From Bacteroidota bacterium (GTDB lineage Bacteria > Bacteroidota > Bacteroidia > Bacteroidales > JAAUTT01), in the NCBI GenBank assembly GCA_030706405.1, contig JAUZOO010000001.1:267762-331761 (forward strand): 64,000 nt of DNA, written 5' to 3'. The stretch's first letter is position 1. Every line of letters starts with the position of its first letter. A model generated the notes under the pieces. That model saw only the letters and a program-made list of their open reading frames with translations. It did not search any database and was not told the DNA's origin. The translations under genes and the position numbers were made by a program. Below, in pieces: positions 46,664 through 56,068 of this stretch.

Positions 46664-48610
46664 ATGATTGACCAAAGTACCGTTGACCGTATTTTTGAAG
46701 CTTCGCAAATTATCGACGTTGTTCAGGACTATATTCCCCTGAAACGGCGTGGGGTCAACTATTTGGGAAATTGTCCTTTCCATAACGAAAAAACGCCTTC
46801 GTTTACCGTTTCGCCCGCCAAAAATATTTTCAAATGCTTTGGTTGCGGAAAAGGCGGAAATCCCGTGAACTTTGTAATGGAGTACGAAAAGATAAGCTAT
46901 TACGAAGCGCTTAAAGTTCTTGCGAAACGTTATCATATTGAGATTGTTGAAGCCCAGCAATCCGAAGAAGCTCTTCAGCAGAAATCCGACCGCGAGAGTA
47001 TGCTCATTGTTTCCGATTTCGCACGTAAATTATTTATCGACAATATTTTAACCCATAACGAAGGACGAACTATCGGCCTGAGCTATTTTAAAGAACGCGG
47101 CTTCAGGGAAGATACAATCAAAAAATTCGAACTTGGCTATTGCCTCGAAGAACGCGACAATTTCACACAAAAAGCCCAGAAACAAGGCTACAAGCTCGAA
47201 TATCTCGTTAAAACCGGACTCACCATCCATAGCGAAGGCCATTCGCCGTTCGACCGCTTCTCGGGACGCGTAATGTTCCCCATCCACGATCTTACCGGAA
47301 AGGTAATTGCCTTTGGTGGTCGTGTAATGAAAACCGACAAAAAAACGGCCAAGTACCTCAACTCGCCCGAATCGGACATCTATCACAAAAGCAACGTCCT
47401 TTACGGAATTTTTCAGGCGAAAAAAGCTATCGTTCAGTTTGATAAATGCTATCTGGTTGAAGGTTATACCGACGTAATTTCAATGCATCAAGCGGGAATT
47501 GAAAATGTGGTAGCTTCGTCAGGAACTTCGCTCACAGCAGAGCAAATACGGCTCATGAAGCGATTTACCAACAACATCACCATCTTGTACGACGGTGACC
47601 CGGCCGGTATCAAGGCTTCGCTGCGTGGTATTGACCTTATTCTCGAAGAAGGGATGAACGTACGGGTTATCCTGCTGCCAACGCCCGAAGACCCGGATTC
47701 GTTTGCCCGTTCGCACAGCACGTCGGAACTAACCGAATATCTTCAGAATAACGAAACTGATTTTATTCACTTTAAAACCAGTCTTTTACTCGATGAAGTT
47801 CAAAACGACCCCATAAAACGGGCCCAGGCAATTTCTGAAATTGTAAAGTCTATTTCCATTGTCCCCGATGCCATTACCCGGAGCCTTTTTCTCCGCGAAT
47901 GCTCAAAGATTCTGGAAGTTGAAGAAAATGTTCTTTACGCTGAAGTGCTCAAACTCCGTCAATCTTCGAACGAAAAAAAGTTCAACCGCGAAAGCCCCTC
48001 CTTCATTCCGCAACCGGTTGATAATAAAGTGGCAACGCCAATCGAGATCAACGATTTGGAAGTGGTTGAACGCGAAATCGTACGGCTAATGCTCATTTAC
48101 GGCCAACATCCGCTTTTTGAACTTACAAACGAAGACAACATTGTTACCCGTGAACTTACTGTGGAAGAATATCTTGTACAGGAAATTCAACGCGACGAAC
48201 TCGAATTTACCAACCCCGCTTACCGACAAATTTTCGAAGCCTTCCAACATTTTGTAAACAACGCACAGCTTGTTGATAACAAATACTTTATAAACCATCC
48301 GGAAGTGCTGATCAGCAAAACCACGGTCGACCTCATCTCTCAAAAATATGAGCTCAGTAAAATGTACACGAAAAAAGAAGTCTTTCTCGAAACCGAGGAT
48401 ATGAAGCTTAAAACAACCGTTCCGGAACTTACCCTCACCTACAAGACCAAACGTATAAAACTGATGATAAAGCAGGTACAAGTTAAACTTCTGGAAGCCC
48501 AAAAAAACAACGAAACCGAAGAGCTGCTAAACCTACAGCAACAACTAATGCTGCTATTCAGCCTTTACGGCGAAGCAGCCAAAGGGTTGGGCAATCGTGT
48601 AATTGTTTAA
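46664..48610 (+). CDS. dnaG: DNA primase
   Basis: 648 residues. The N-terminal CHC2 zinc finger reads CPFHNEKTPSF...CFGCGKGGN. The TOPRIM domain has YLVEGYTDVISMHQAG and ILYDGDPAGIKA. The C-terminal helicase-interaction region is divergent. It makes RNA primers at the replication fork. There is no rpoD or rpsU next to it. Confidence 0.95.
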   Translation: MIDQSTVDRIFEASQIIDVVQDYIPLKRRGVNYLGNCPFHNEKTPSFTVSPAKNIFKCFGCGKGGNPVNFVMEYEKISYYEALKVLAKRYHIEIVEAQQSEEALQQKSDRESMLIVSDFARKLFIDNILTHNEGRTIGLSYFKERGFREDTIKKFELGYCLEERDNFTQKAQKQGYKLEYLVKTGLTIHSEGHSPFDRFSGRVMFPIHDLTGKVIAFGGRVMKTDKKTAKYLNSPESDIYHKSNVLYGIFQAKKAIVQFDKCYLVEGYTDVISMHQAGIENVVASSGTSLTAEQIRLMKRFTNNITILYDGDPAGIKASLRGIDLILEEGMNVRVILLPTPEDPDSFARSHSTSELTEYLQNNETDFIHFKTSLLLDEVQNDPIKRAQAISEIVKSISIVPDAITRSLFLRECSKILEVEENVLYAEVLKLRQSSNEKKFNRESPSFIPQPVDNKVATPIEINDLEVVEREIVRLMLIYGQHPLFELTNEDNIVTRELTVEEYLVQEIQRDELEFTNPAYRQIFEAFQHFVNNAQLVDNKYFINHPEVLISKTTVDLISQKYELSKMYTKKEVFLETEDMKLKTTVPELTLTYKTKRIKLMIKQVQVKLLEAQKNNETEELLNLQQQLMLLFSLYGEAAKGLGNRVIV

Positions 48611-48708
48611 AATATACACAAAACCCTTAATATTAAGTTGAAAAATTCCCAATAAAATCTTATCTTTAGAAAGCTAACATAGTCCCATACATTTAACAGG
48701 ATTGGCTT

Positions 48709-49398
48709 ATGAAGATCGATTTGGCACAATACCTCAAAGAAAGGTACGAAGAACGAAATGTCATTAAATCGGACCCGGGGCCTGTAATCACCATCTCCCG
48801 CCTCACCGGCTGCCCGGGGAAAAAAGTATCCCAACGTCTTACTGAATTACTGAACCAGCGATGTCTTGAACTGAATCGTAAGGACAACTGGAAATGGATA
48901 GGAAAAGAACTCTTTGTCGAAGCCGCCAAAGAACTCGATCTTGAACCTGAAGTGGTAGAAGAAATACTTACGCATAAACGGAACATTATCGATCAAATTT
49001 TAAGCTCACAAACCCGTAAATTTTATAAAAACGATATTACGGTCCGCAAGACCTTGGGCGAAGTAATCCGTTCGATGGCTAACGACGGGCATGTTGTAAT
49101 CCTTGGGCGTGGTGGCGTTTCCATAACCCGAGATATATACCGATCGTTGCACATTTCCCTGCAAGCACCTATTGAATGGAGGGTAAAGATTATTAGCGAG
49201 AAAGAAAACATAAGCCGCGACGAGGCTCTGAAATACATCACCGAAATGGATAAAAACAGAAGCCAATACCGTCATTTTTTTGAAGCGAAAACAAACAAAC
49301 CTATCGAATTTGACATTAATTTTAACTGTGAAACTCTCTGCGTAGAAGACATTGCTCAGGCCATCTTTAAAATTGCAGAAACAAAAAAACTCATTTAA
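48709..49398 (+). CDS. Cytidylate-kinase-like protein
   Basis: 229 residues with a short N-terminal region and a nucleotide-kinase-like fold. ITISRLTGCPGKKVSQRL is a P-loop variant that lacks a full GxxGxGKS, and VILGRGGVSITRD is the second conserved segment of the cytidylate kinase-like family. The lost P-loop glycine spacing makes ordinary CMP kinase activity uncertain. It lies about 100 bases after dnaG on the same strand. Confidence 0.72.
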   Translation: MKIDLAQYLKERYEERNVIKSDPGPVITISRLTGCPGKKVSQRLTELLNQRCLELNRKDNWKWIGKELFVEAAKELDLEPEVVEEILTHKRNIIDQILSSQTRKFYKNDITVRKTLGEVIRSMANDGHVVILGRGGVSITRDIYRSLHISLQAPIEWRVKIISEKENISRDEALKYITEMDKNRSQYRHFFEAKTNKPIEFDINFNCETLCVEDIAQAIFKIAETKKLI

Positions 49399-49437
49399 CA
49401 AAAAATATTACGATTCAGTACCGAATACTAAACATAT

Positions 49438-49473
49438 AATAAAAAAAGCCGTCATCTGACGGCTTTTTTTATT
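49438..49473. terminator. Bidirectional terminator, 17-bp perfect stem
   Basis: AATAAAAAAAGCCGTCA and its complement are separated by two bases, between the convergent kinase-like gene and the GT2 gene at 49494. Confidence 0.9.
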
Positions 49474-49493
49474 ATAAATCAACAACTTAAATT

Positions 49494-50762
49494 CTATTTA
49501 GCACCATTTGTCTTTGGTTGAACATCAAACCGAACGGTTTTGTCCCAAACGTTACCTTCCTTTTTAATCTTGTCGAGATAAAAGGCACGGAACATGATAA
49601 AAATCCATAACTGACAATAAGAGAAATACATAACAAGAATTAATAACAAGTTCTTCGGTTTATCCTCTCTGTCGAACGAAATGGCCAGCATAATCTCGAA
49701 AATAAACAGGATAAAGGCCATCAACCAAACCACCGAATACGGCCCCGGCAACGGAATACTGATAAGACTCAGCAAACTTAAAAGGCACAGAATATCGGAA
49801 ACGATAATGGCAAAAAAGAAGATATAATACAAAGCCAGCGTGTAAAGCAAATCGAACCGGAGACGCTTGTTCTTAAAATGAGGAATAAGTTTAAAAAACT
49901 TTGCAATTACATAGTTATTACCTCGTACCCAACGAACGCGCTGCTTAATCCATACTTTCCAGGTTTCAGGTTCCTGTTCGTACGTAATTGCATAAGGACA
50001 AAATTTAATTTTATAGCCAAGCTCGTAGATACGAATACTCAACTCGGAGTCCTCGGTAAGCGCTTCCTCGTCCCAGCCTTCGAGTTCGTCGATAAGCCAG
50101 CGCCACATTACAAAGTTGGTTCCGGGCAAAGTGGCGATGTTGTGCATTTGCCAACGTCCGGCCTGAAGCATAGACTGGAAACTCAACGTTTCAATGTTGA
50201 TAAACTTGGTAAGCAGATTACGGTCTTTGTTAACGGTACGGAACTTACCAATAACAGCACCAAGTTCCTTGTTCGAAACAAGATTTGCTACCAGGTAATA
50301 AAGCGCTTTGGGATCAGGCGTATTATCCGCATCGTAAATGGCAATAACATCCGACTTGGCTTGCTTTACGGCAAGGTTCAATGCCCGTGATTTTCCTTTA
50401 CCACCTTGTCCTTTAGGAACATCATAAAGAACAACGCGCGAATCCTCTGCTGCATAGCTTTCAATGATTTCTTTCGTACGGTCTTTAGATCCATCGTTAA
50501 TTACCATGATTTTTAGCTTATCCTTTGGATATTCGAGCTTAAGCATGGCCTCGATAGTATGGGAAATAACCTTGTCTTCGTTGTGTGCCGGAATAAGAAT
50601 GGTACAAGTCGGGAAATCATAGGATTGTTGGTCAACTTCCTTTTTTTCCTTCATCGACTTTATAAAATTGATGTATCCATAAACGCTGAAAATAAACTGA
50701 TACCCAATCATAAACCAGATCAGGATTACGCTTACCAGGAATACGACTTCTAAAATTGTCAT
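49494..50762 (-). CDS. Processive membrane glycosyltransferase family 2 (PgaC/BcsA-like)
   Basis: 422 residues. One N-terminal membrane helix (about 5-27), a cytosolic GT2 domain (about 50-290), then three or four C-terminal helices. GT motifs: TILIPAHNEDKVI, YDADNTPD (DxD), LTEDSELSIRIYELG (catalytic Asp) and KQRVRWVRG (QxxRW). The last defines processive enzymes such as PgaC, HasA and BcsA, which polymerise a UDP-sugar and pass the chain through the membrane. It is the last gene of a minus-strand run with a deacetylase/glycosidase gene and wecB, as expected for an exopolysaccharide synthase. Confidence 0.88.
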   Translation of the reverse strand: MTILEVVFLVSVILIWFMIGYQFIFSVYGYINFIKSMKEKKEVDQQSYDFPTCTILIPAHNEDKVISHTIEAMLKLEYPKDKLKIMVINDGSKDRTKEIIESYAAEDSRVVLYDVPKGQGGKGKSRALNLAVKQAKSDVIAIYDADNTPDPKALYYLVANLVSNKELGAVIGKFRTVNKDRNLLTKFINIETLSFQSMLQAGRWQMHNIATLPGTNFVMWRWLIDELEGWDEEALTEDSELSIRIYELGYKIKFCPYAITYEQEPETWKVWIKQRVRWVRGNNYVIAKFFKLIPHFKNKRLRFDLLYTLALYYIFFFAIIVSDILCLLSLLSLISIPLPGPYSVVWLMAFILFIFEIMLAISFDREDKPKNLLLILVMYFSYCQLWIFIMFRAFYLDKIKKEGNVWDKTVRFDVQPKTNGAK

Positions 50763-50807
50763 AAGGTTTTTATTATTAAGTATTTACTATTCAATAGGTT
50801 TAGGAGC

Positions 50808-50840
50808 AAGCCGTAAGGGAAGGGTGAGCCCTTACGGCTT
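50808..50840. terminator. Hairpin between the deacetylase/glycosidase gene and the GT2 gene
   Basis: AAGCCGTAAGGG (50808-50819) pairs with CCCTTACGGCTT (50829-50840). No T-run follows on the minus strand, so it may be an attenuator or mRNA-stabilising hairpin rather than a full stop. Confidence 0.5.
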
Positions 50841-50845
50841 TATAT

Positions 50846-53800
50846 TTAATTTTCTAACCGACGGCGTACTACTTTTAGTCCAAAGTACATGAGTACCAGC
50901 AAAATTACCGCCAGAGTGCCGTAAATGGCGATGGCACTGATAGACCATAAACTGGTGAGGTTCATTCCATAGGTAAATTGGTCGCCGGTAATAATTTCAA
51001 CGGTATGTTTGCCCGAAGGGAGCATCAGGGTAAAACAATCGTTACCATTAAGAACTTCGAATTTAACATCCTTACCATCAATTTTTACCGAAGTTGGCTT
51101 GCGGTTTAACGAAACCAGAGCCCTTTCATAACTATCGTAGGTAAAGTTCACCTGACGCATATCATATTTAATATCGAGCAGGTTTCCGGTGAACGAAAGC
51201 AACTGTGGTTGAAGCTCAACCGTCGAAAAACCCGGAATATCCTGAGAATGAATGCTAATAGTATGCTTCCCTGCAGGAATAATAAAATTATTCTCGCGAT
51301 AGCCAATTACCGACTGATCGTCAACCTTTATAACCCGTATATTTTTAGGTAATTGAAGGATAAACGATACCGGAGAATTCACTTCGTAGCCATTATCGGT
51401 ATATTCATATTTAACAGGACTGGAACTTGCATAAGAGAAGTACGATAAGTCCTGTGGATTGCACGAACCTTCGCTGTAAATAGTAAAACGTGGAGCACCG
51501 ATAGCAGCCGAATTAATTAACTGGTAGCTTTCAATACCTGTTTGTGTAAGGGTAGGGAAGGGGGTTACCTGATCTCCGGTTCGCAGGTTATAGATGTTCA
51601 AGTCAACCAACAACTTAGATGGATCTGCCATTTTCTGGGCATAGAACTTTCCAAACCCGGCATATCGGTCGGGAGTTGTTGACCACTTGCTGGCAGGGTC
51701 CTCAGCCTGAAGCATAAAACCATACTTTTTCTGCAACTCAACCATTTTTTCGGAACTTATTCCATGATATTCTTTCAGTTCAGGAGAAAAGTAGGTATCC
51801 ATTACCGTTACCATAACCCCGAAACCAGGCTTCGATTTGGCGATGGCATTGAATGCGGTAAGAAACTGTTCGTGCAACCAGGTTATTTTATTAACACGAT
51901 AATTTACAACGCTTTCCTTAGCTTTTGCATTACGTTTCCAGAAGTATGGAGAACCGGGGTTAAAAATTTGTTTCAGGTCGAAACCATACTGACGCTTAAA
52001 CTCAGCACAAGCCGATGGGTGCATTGGAGCAAAAATCGTATCATTTTCGAAGCCCTTCGAGCCGGCCTCAAAATACAACTCGGCGAGGTTTACACCATCC
52101 CAGTCATATTTTTTCAAAAAGGTGTTGTATTCCGAAATAACCGCAGCTAAACATTTACTATCGGTCAATGCCATCGGGAAACGCCAGGAGGCTTTGGTCA
52201 AATCTTGATTTTTGAAATTCTTTTCGCGCCATTCGGGATGCTTTTCCCAAAATTTTTCACTCACATAAGGCGGTTCGAGCCAGGCGTAAACAAGCAAACC
52301 GTTAGCATGCGCCAATTTAATCAACCGGTTATAATCGTAGGTATATTTCTTATAATCGATCCATCCACCAATATGAATAACCCTGATTCCCTGTTTTACC
52401 CACAGTTTTACAAGATTTTCGGCACTTGTATTTTTGCGGAAGCTTGGATCGAAATAAACTTCGAGGTTTTCGCGTTTAAATACAGGCTGTACCTGAAAAT
52501 ATCTTTTCACATATTCGAGGGCATACGGATAATAGCTATAGCCGAGTGCAGAATTTGGATCGAAAGCGGTATTGAAATACATAACTTTTCCCTGACCATA
52601 GTCGCGGCCAATAACCACAGGCAAACCAGTTGAAGCATCTTCGCAGAAGATTTCATCCTCGCTATCGTAATCAAATTTAAAGGCCAACGGGCTTGTCCGC
52701 CACGAAATAATCTCTTGCGGGAAAAATTTATCGCGGATTTGATGAAGCTTCATATCTGCCTTCAGAAACTTAATGCCGAATTTTTCTATCAGCTTATTTT
52801 TGCGGTCAGTAATCAGGTTTCCGCCCTTTTTAACATATTTAAGGATGCGGTCGCTGTCGAAGAACGTCAACGAATCGACATAAGCGTAAGGTACAACCAA
52901 AAGGTTGCATTGTTTCAAATCGAGATCCTCACCAATAAATACGGTATCAACATTGATATTTACACTTTTGAAGATAGATACGAGCGAAGATTGGTCGTTA
53001 TACGCAGCACCTTTAGCATATTGGTTCCAACAAACCGATACGCGGGCTTCGCGCCAGTTTTTATTGCCAAACCAACTGGCGTAGGTACTTCTTAACTTCT
53101 GCATGAACTTATCCTTAAAAGTAGGCTCTGTGATATGATAATCAACACCTTCGGCGAAATACATTTCTCCAGGGTTCAGAATCACCGACTTTTTAACATC
53201 ACCCTTCACGCGCTCATCCGAAAATGATTTCTTAATAACCTCACCTTCGGCATTATAATAAACCTCATGCAGGTATGAATTATCGATATTCATTTTGTAA
53301 GACTGGCTTCCAGTCATCACGATCTTATCGTGAATCTTCACCCAATTGTTCTGCTCACGAAGGTTCATGAATTTAAAGCCTTTGCCTTTAATGCCATCGG
53401 TAAGCTTCTTCAACAAATCGAGGTCGAGGAACGGATGGAAGAAAAATGACACAATACCATCGCGTACCTGGTGAATCATTTCGGCATTTTTAATAACCCG
53501 GTTTACGTAAGCCAAACTGGTATCCTTATTGGAACTCAACGGAATATAGCCAAGATTCTCGGGATAAATTTTCTGTCCGTAAAGATCCTTTTGAATGGTA
53601 TATGGGAAATATTGCCCGTAATCGAGTTTATTGATAACCATACGCTGTTCAACCGAAGTGCTGAAAAACTTAGAAACAGCCTGATATGTTTTGATAGACC
53701 CCATATAGTGCGGAGTTTCCCAAGCGATAGGGAAGAGGCCATTCTTAAAGAACTCATCCAGTCCCATTTCTATTTTCTTGGAAAAAGCATCAACATCCTC

Positions 53801-54781
53801 ATCAATGATGGGACGGTCGTTGGCCAAATCCCAAAACTCGGCGTCATCAGTTGATAGCCCTTTATATTGGTGTGTTACACCGTGCATCACAATAGATCCG
53901 CCGTTGCGAACCATGTATTTCAAAGCATCTACAATTTCCGGACGGTCGGTAAGGGTTACCCGACGATCTTCGGCAGGATTTATATAAATAGGCACCACCC
54001 CAACCAGAAACGGAATTCCGCGTTCGGAAAGAATGTCGGCAATCTCCCGCAGTTTGTCGGGATTATGCATGGGCGTAACATCCTCAATACGAATGATTGC
54101 CTGATGTGACTGAGCATGATTTTCGCCCAAAATATCATGTAACTTATCCGAAAAGAAGAGATAACGGTCAGTTTCGGTCGCGCCAATAAACGGAAGGTCG
54201 GCCACATAAACAAGGTTACCGGCCTTGAGCATATACGGGGTTTCCTTTTTAGGCTTTGACGAAATGGCTGTTGCCCAAACATCTACCTTACTTTTATCAC
54301 TGATATTTACAATATTAATCTCGGGAACACCTTTGGAATAGGTAACACTGCCGGCTTTAACGGAATAAAACGGGGTTACTTTGTCGAAATTTGACACGCC
54401 AAAACCAAAGCGCTTTTGGGTATCAAATTTTTTAGAAAACTCAGCAAATCCCGAATTTATCCAAACCACCTGTTTTGATGTTCCAAAAACATCACGTCCA
54501 AAAGTTGCAGGTACTTGGTAAGCAGGCGAATACCCGACATAAAACACAATGTCGTATTTATCGATCTCGCGCGGTTTATAGGCTGCAACCCCGTTAATAG
54601 TAACGGCAGTTTTGAAGTGTCCCAGTAATTGAACCAGTTCACGGCCTTGCGCGGAAGGGATACTCTTCAGGTCGTAGTTGCCTTCAACAAGAACGAGCAC
54701 TTTTTTTGCCGTTCCTGACTGGGCACTTACAAAACCAAAAGACAGTATTGCCAGCAGAAAAAAAACGAAAAGTTTCTTCAT
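50846..54781 (-). CDS. Exported multidomain polysaccharide deacetylase / glycosidase-like protein, C-terminally anchored
   Basis: 1311 residues. Signal peptide 1-20 (ending FVSAQ). Residues ~25-215 form an unassigned alpha/beta domain. About 220-480 is a DUF2334 deacetylase-like domain: IIRIEDVTPMHNP (D234), VMHGVTHQY (H300 and H304) and FFFHPFLD give the metal Asp-His-His and a further His. About 570-770 resembles a class I glutamine-amidotransferase-like beta-galactosidase module. About 785-1095 looks like a TIM-barrel glycosidase (HIGGWIDYKKYTYDYNRLIK, VYAWLEPPYVSEKFW, WDGVNLAELYFE). Beta-sandwich segments follow, then a membrane helix (about 1278-1302) and a basic tail. It combines the two activities of PgaB or PelA in one anchored protein beside a processive GT2. 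Activity is inferred. Confidence 0.72.
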   Translation of the reverse strand: MKKLFVFFLLAILSFGFVSAQSGTAKKVLVLVEGNYDLKSIPSAQGRELVQLLGHFKTAVTINGVAAYKPREIDKYDIVFYVGYSPAYQVPATFGRDVFGTSKQVVWINSGFAEFSKKFDTQKRFGFGVSNFDKVTPFYSVKAGSVTYSKGVPEINIVNISDKSKVDVWATAISSKPKKETPYMLKAGNLVYVADLPFIGATETDRYLFFSDKLHDILGENHAQSHQAIIRIEDVTPMHNPDKLREIADILSERGIPFLVGVVPIYINPAEDRRVTLTDRPEIVDALKYMVRNGGSIVMHGVTHQYKGLSTDDAEFWDLANDRPIIDEDVDAFSKKIEMGLDEFFKNGLFPIAWETPHYMGSIKTYQAVSKFFSTSVEQRMVINKLDYGQYFPYTIQKDLYGQKIYPENLGYIPLSSNKDTSLAYVNRVIKNAEMIHQVRDGIVSFFFHPFLDLDLLKKLTDGIKGKGFKFMNLREQNNWVKIHDKIVMTGSQSYKMNIDNSYLHEVYYNAEGEVIKKSFSDERVKGDVKKSVILNPGEMYFAEGVDYHITEPTFKDKFMQKLRSTYASWFGNKNWREARVSVCWNQYAKGAAYNDQSSLVSIFKSVNINVDTVFIGEDLDLKQCNLLVVPYAYVDSLTFFDSDRILKYVKKGGNLITDRKNKLIEKFGIKFLKADMKLHQIRDKFFPQEIISWRTSPLAFKFDYDSEDEIFCEDASTGLPVVIGRDYGQGKVMYFNTAFDPNSALGYSYYPYALEYVKRYFQVQPVFKRENLEVYFDPSFRKNTSAENLVKLWVKQGIRVIHIGGWIDYKKYTYDYNRLIKLAHANGLLVYAWLEPPYVSEKFWEKHPEWREKNFKNQDLTKASWRFPMALTDSKCLAAVISEYNTFLKKYDWDGVNLAELYFEAGSKGFENDTIFAPMHPSACAEFKRQYGFDLKQIFNPGSPYFWKRNAKAKESVVNYRVNKITWLHEQFLTAFNAIAKSKPGFGVMVTVMDTYFSPELKEYHGISSEKMVELQKKYGFMLQAEDPASKWSTTPDRYAGFGKFYAQKMADPSKLLVDLNIYNLRTGDQVTPFPTLTQTGIESYQLINSAAIGAPRFTIYSEGSCNPQDLSYFSYASSSPVKYEYTDNGYEVNSPVSFILQLPKNIRVIKVDDQSVIGYRENNFIIPAGKHTISIHSQDIPGFSTVELQPQLLSFTGNLLDIKYDMRQVNFTYDSYERALVSLNRKPTSVKIDGKDVKFEVLNGNDCFTLMLPSGKHTVEIITGDQFTYGMNLTSLWSISAIAIYGTLAVILLVLMYFGLKVVRRRLEN

Positions 54782-54823
54782 GTAAAACGTTTTTTAATTA
54801 GTAACTATTTATGTTTAGCAATA

Positions 54824-55981
54824 TTAACGTGGATCGAACTCAATAATCTCCTCGTTGGCAAGGCCAAAATAATTTTTAATGATTTTTACGGTTCTATCGG
54901 ACGAAAGCCCGTCGCCATAAGGATTTACGGCATTAGCCATTTTCTTGTACTCATTTTCATCTTCAATGAGCTTAAGGGCTGTATTGTAGATGGTTTCTTC
55001 TTCGAGCCCAACTAATTTTACGGTTCCGAAGTTAACAGCATCGGGGCGCTCAGTTACGTAACGCAGGCAAAGGATTGGAATACCAAAGTGCGGGCCTTCT
55101 TCCTGAACTCCACCCGAATCGGTAAGAATCAAATACGACTTAGCCATGATGTTAACAAAATCGAGATAATCGAGCGGTTCGATAAGTTTAACATTAGGCA
55201 TATCTTTCAGGATAGGAATCACGGCATCGCGAACGATAGGATTCATATGAACGGGGAACACAAATGCAAAGTCGGGATATTGCTGGGCCAGACGTTTAAT
55301 GGCACGGGCAGCGCCTTCCATGGGTTTTCCCCAGTTTTCGCGACGGTGCATGGTTACCAACACAATCTTCTTATTTTGATTTACCACTTCGGTTAATACC
55401 GGAACGGTAAACTCATAATTTTCTTTTACCGAATACTCAAGGGCATCCACAACGGTATTTCCGGTTACGAAAATGGTTTTGGGGTCAACGTTTTCTTTGA
55501 GCAACGAATCTTTGGCTGTTTTGGTAGGTGCAAAGTGCAGATCGGTGATACAGCCGGTGATACGACGGTTGATTTCTTCTGGGAATGGGTTCATCTTATC
55601 GTCGGTACGAAGGCCGGCTTCAACGTGTCCAACAGGAATTTGACGATAAAAAGCAGCAAGACTTCCGATGCAGGTAGTAGAAGTATCGCCTTGAACCAAA
55701 ACCATATCAGGCTTTTCCTTTTCAAGAATTTCATCAATTCCGGTAATAATTTTTGCTGTCAAACTTGCCAAGGTTTGTTTCGGCGCCATGATATCGAGGT
55801 CATAGTCGGGCTTAATTTTAAACACTTCCAAAACCTGGTCGAGCATTTGCCGATGTTGTGCAGTTGCGATGGTAACCACATCAAAATATTCAGGATGTCT
55901 TTGTAATTCGAGGATTACAGGCGCCTGCTTGATGGTGTCGGGCCTTGTTCCGAAGATGACAGCAATTTTTTTACGGTTCAT
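54824..55981 (-). CDS. wecB: UDP-N-acetylglucosamine 2-epimerase (non-hydrolysing)
   Basis: 385 residues. Family motifs: GTRPDTIKQAPVI (usual GTRPEAIK slightly varied), HVEAGLRTDDK, TMHRRENWGK and LTDSGGVQEEGP. It interconverts UDP-GlcNAc and UDP-ManNAc in the cytoplasm. It lies 42 bases upstream of the deacetylase/glycosidase gene, suggesting that ManNAc or a derivative enters the polymer made by the GT2. Confidence 0.93.
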   Translation of the reverse strand: MNRKKIAVIFGTRPDTIKQAPVILELQRHPEYFDVVTIATAQHRQMLDQVLEVFKIKPDYDLDIMAPKQTLASLTAKIITGIDEILEKEKPDMVLVQGDTSTTCIGSLAAFYRQIPVGHVEAGLRTDDKMNPFPEEINRRITGCITDLHFAPTKTAKDSLLKENVDPKTIFVTGNTVVDALEYSVKENYEFTVPVLTEVVNQNKKIVLVTMHRRENWGKPMEGAARAIKRLAQQYPDFAFVFPVHMNPIVRDAVIPILKDMPNVKLIEPLDYLDFVNIMAKSYLILTDSGGVQEEGPHFGIPILCLRYVTERPDAVNFGTVKLVGLEEETIYNTALKLIEDENEYKKMANAVNPYGDGLSSDRTVKIIKNYFGLANEEIIEFDPR

Positions 55982-56068
55982 TATTACGTTGATTTATAAA
56001 TTATTGGGTTTAGGTTTATTTCTCTATATAAAAAAGATGCAAATTAAATCATTTTTTTGTGTTGCCCT

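Noticed and set aside
50808-50840. A full rho-independent terminator separating the GT2 gene from its neighbours
   Set aside because: The stem is good but no T-run follows on the minus strand, so the genes may still be co-transcribed.
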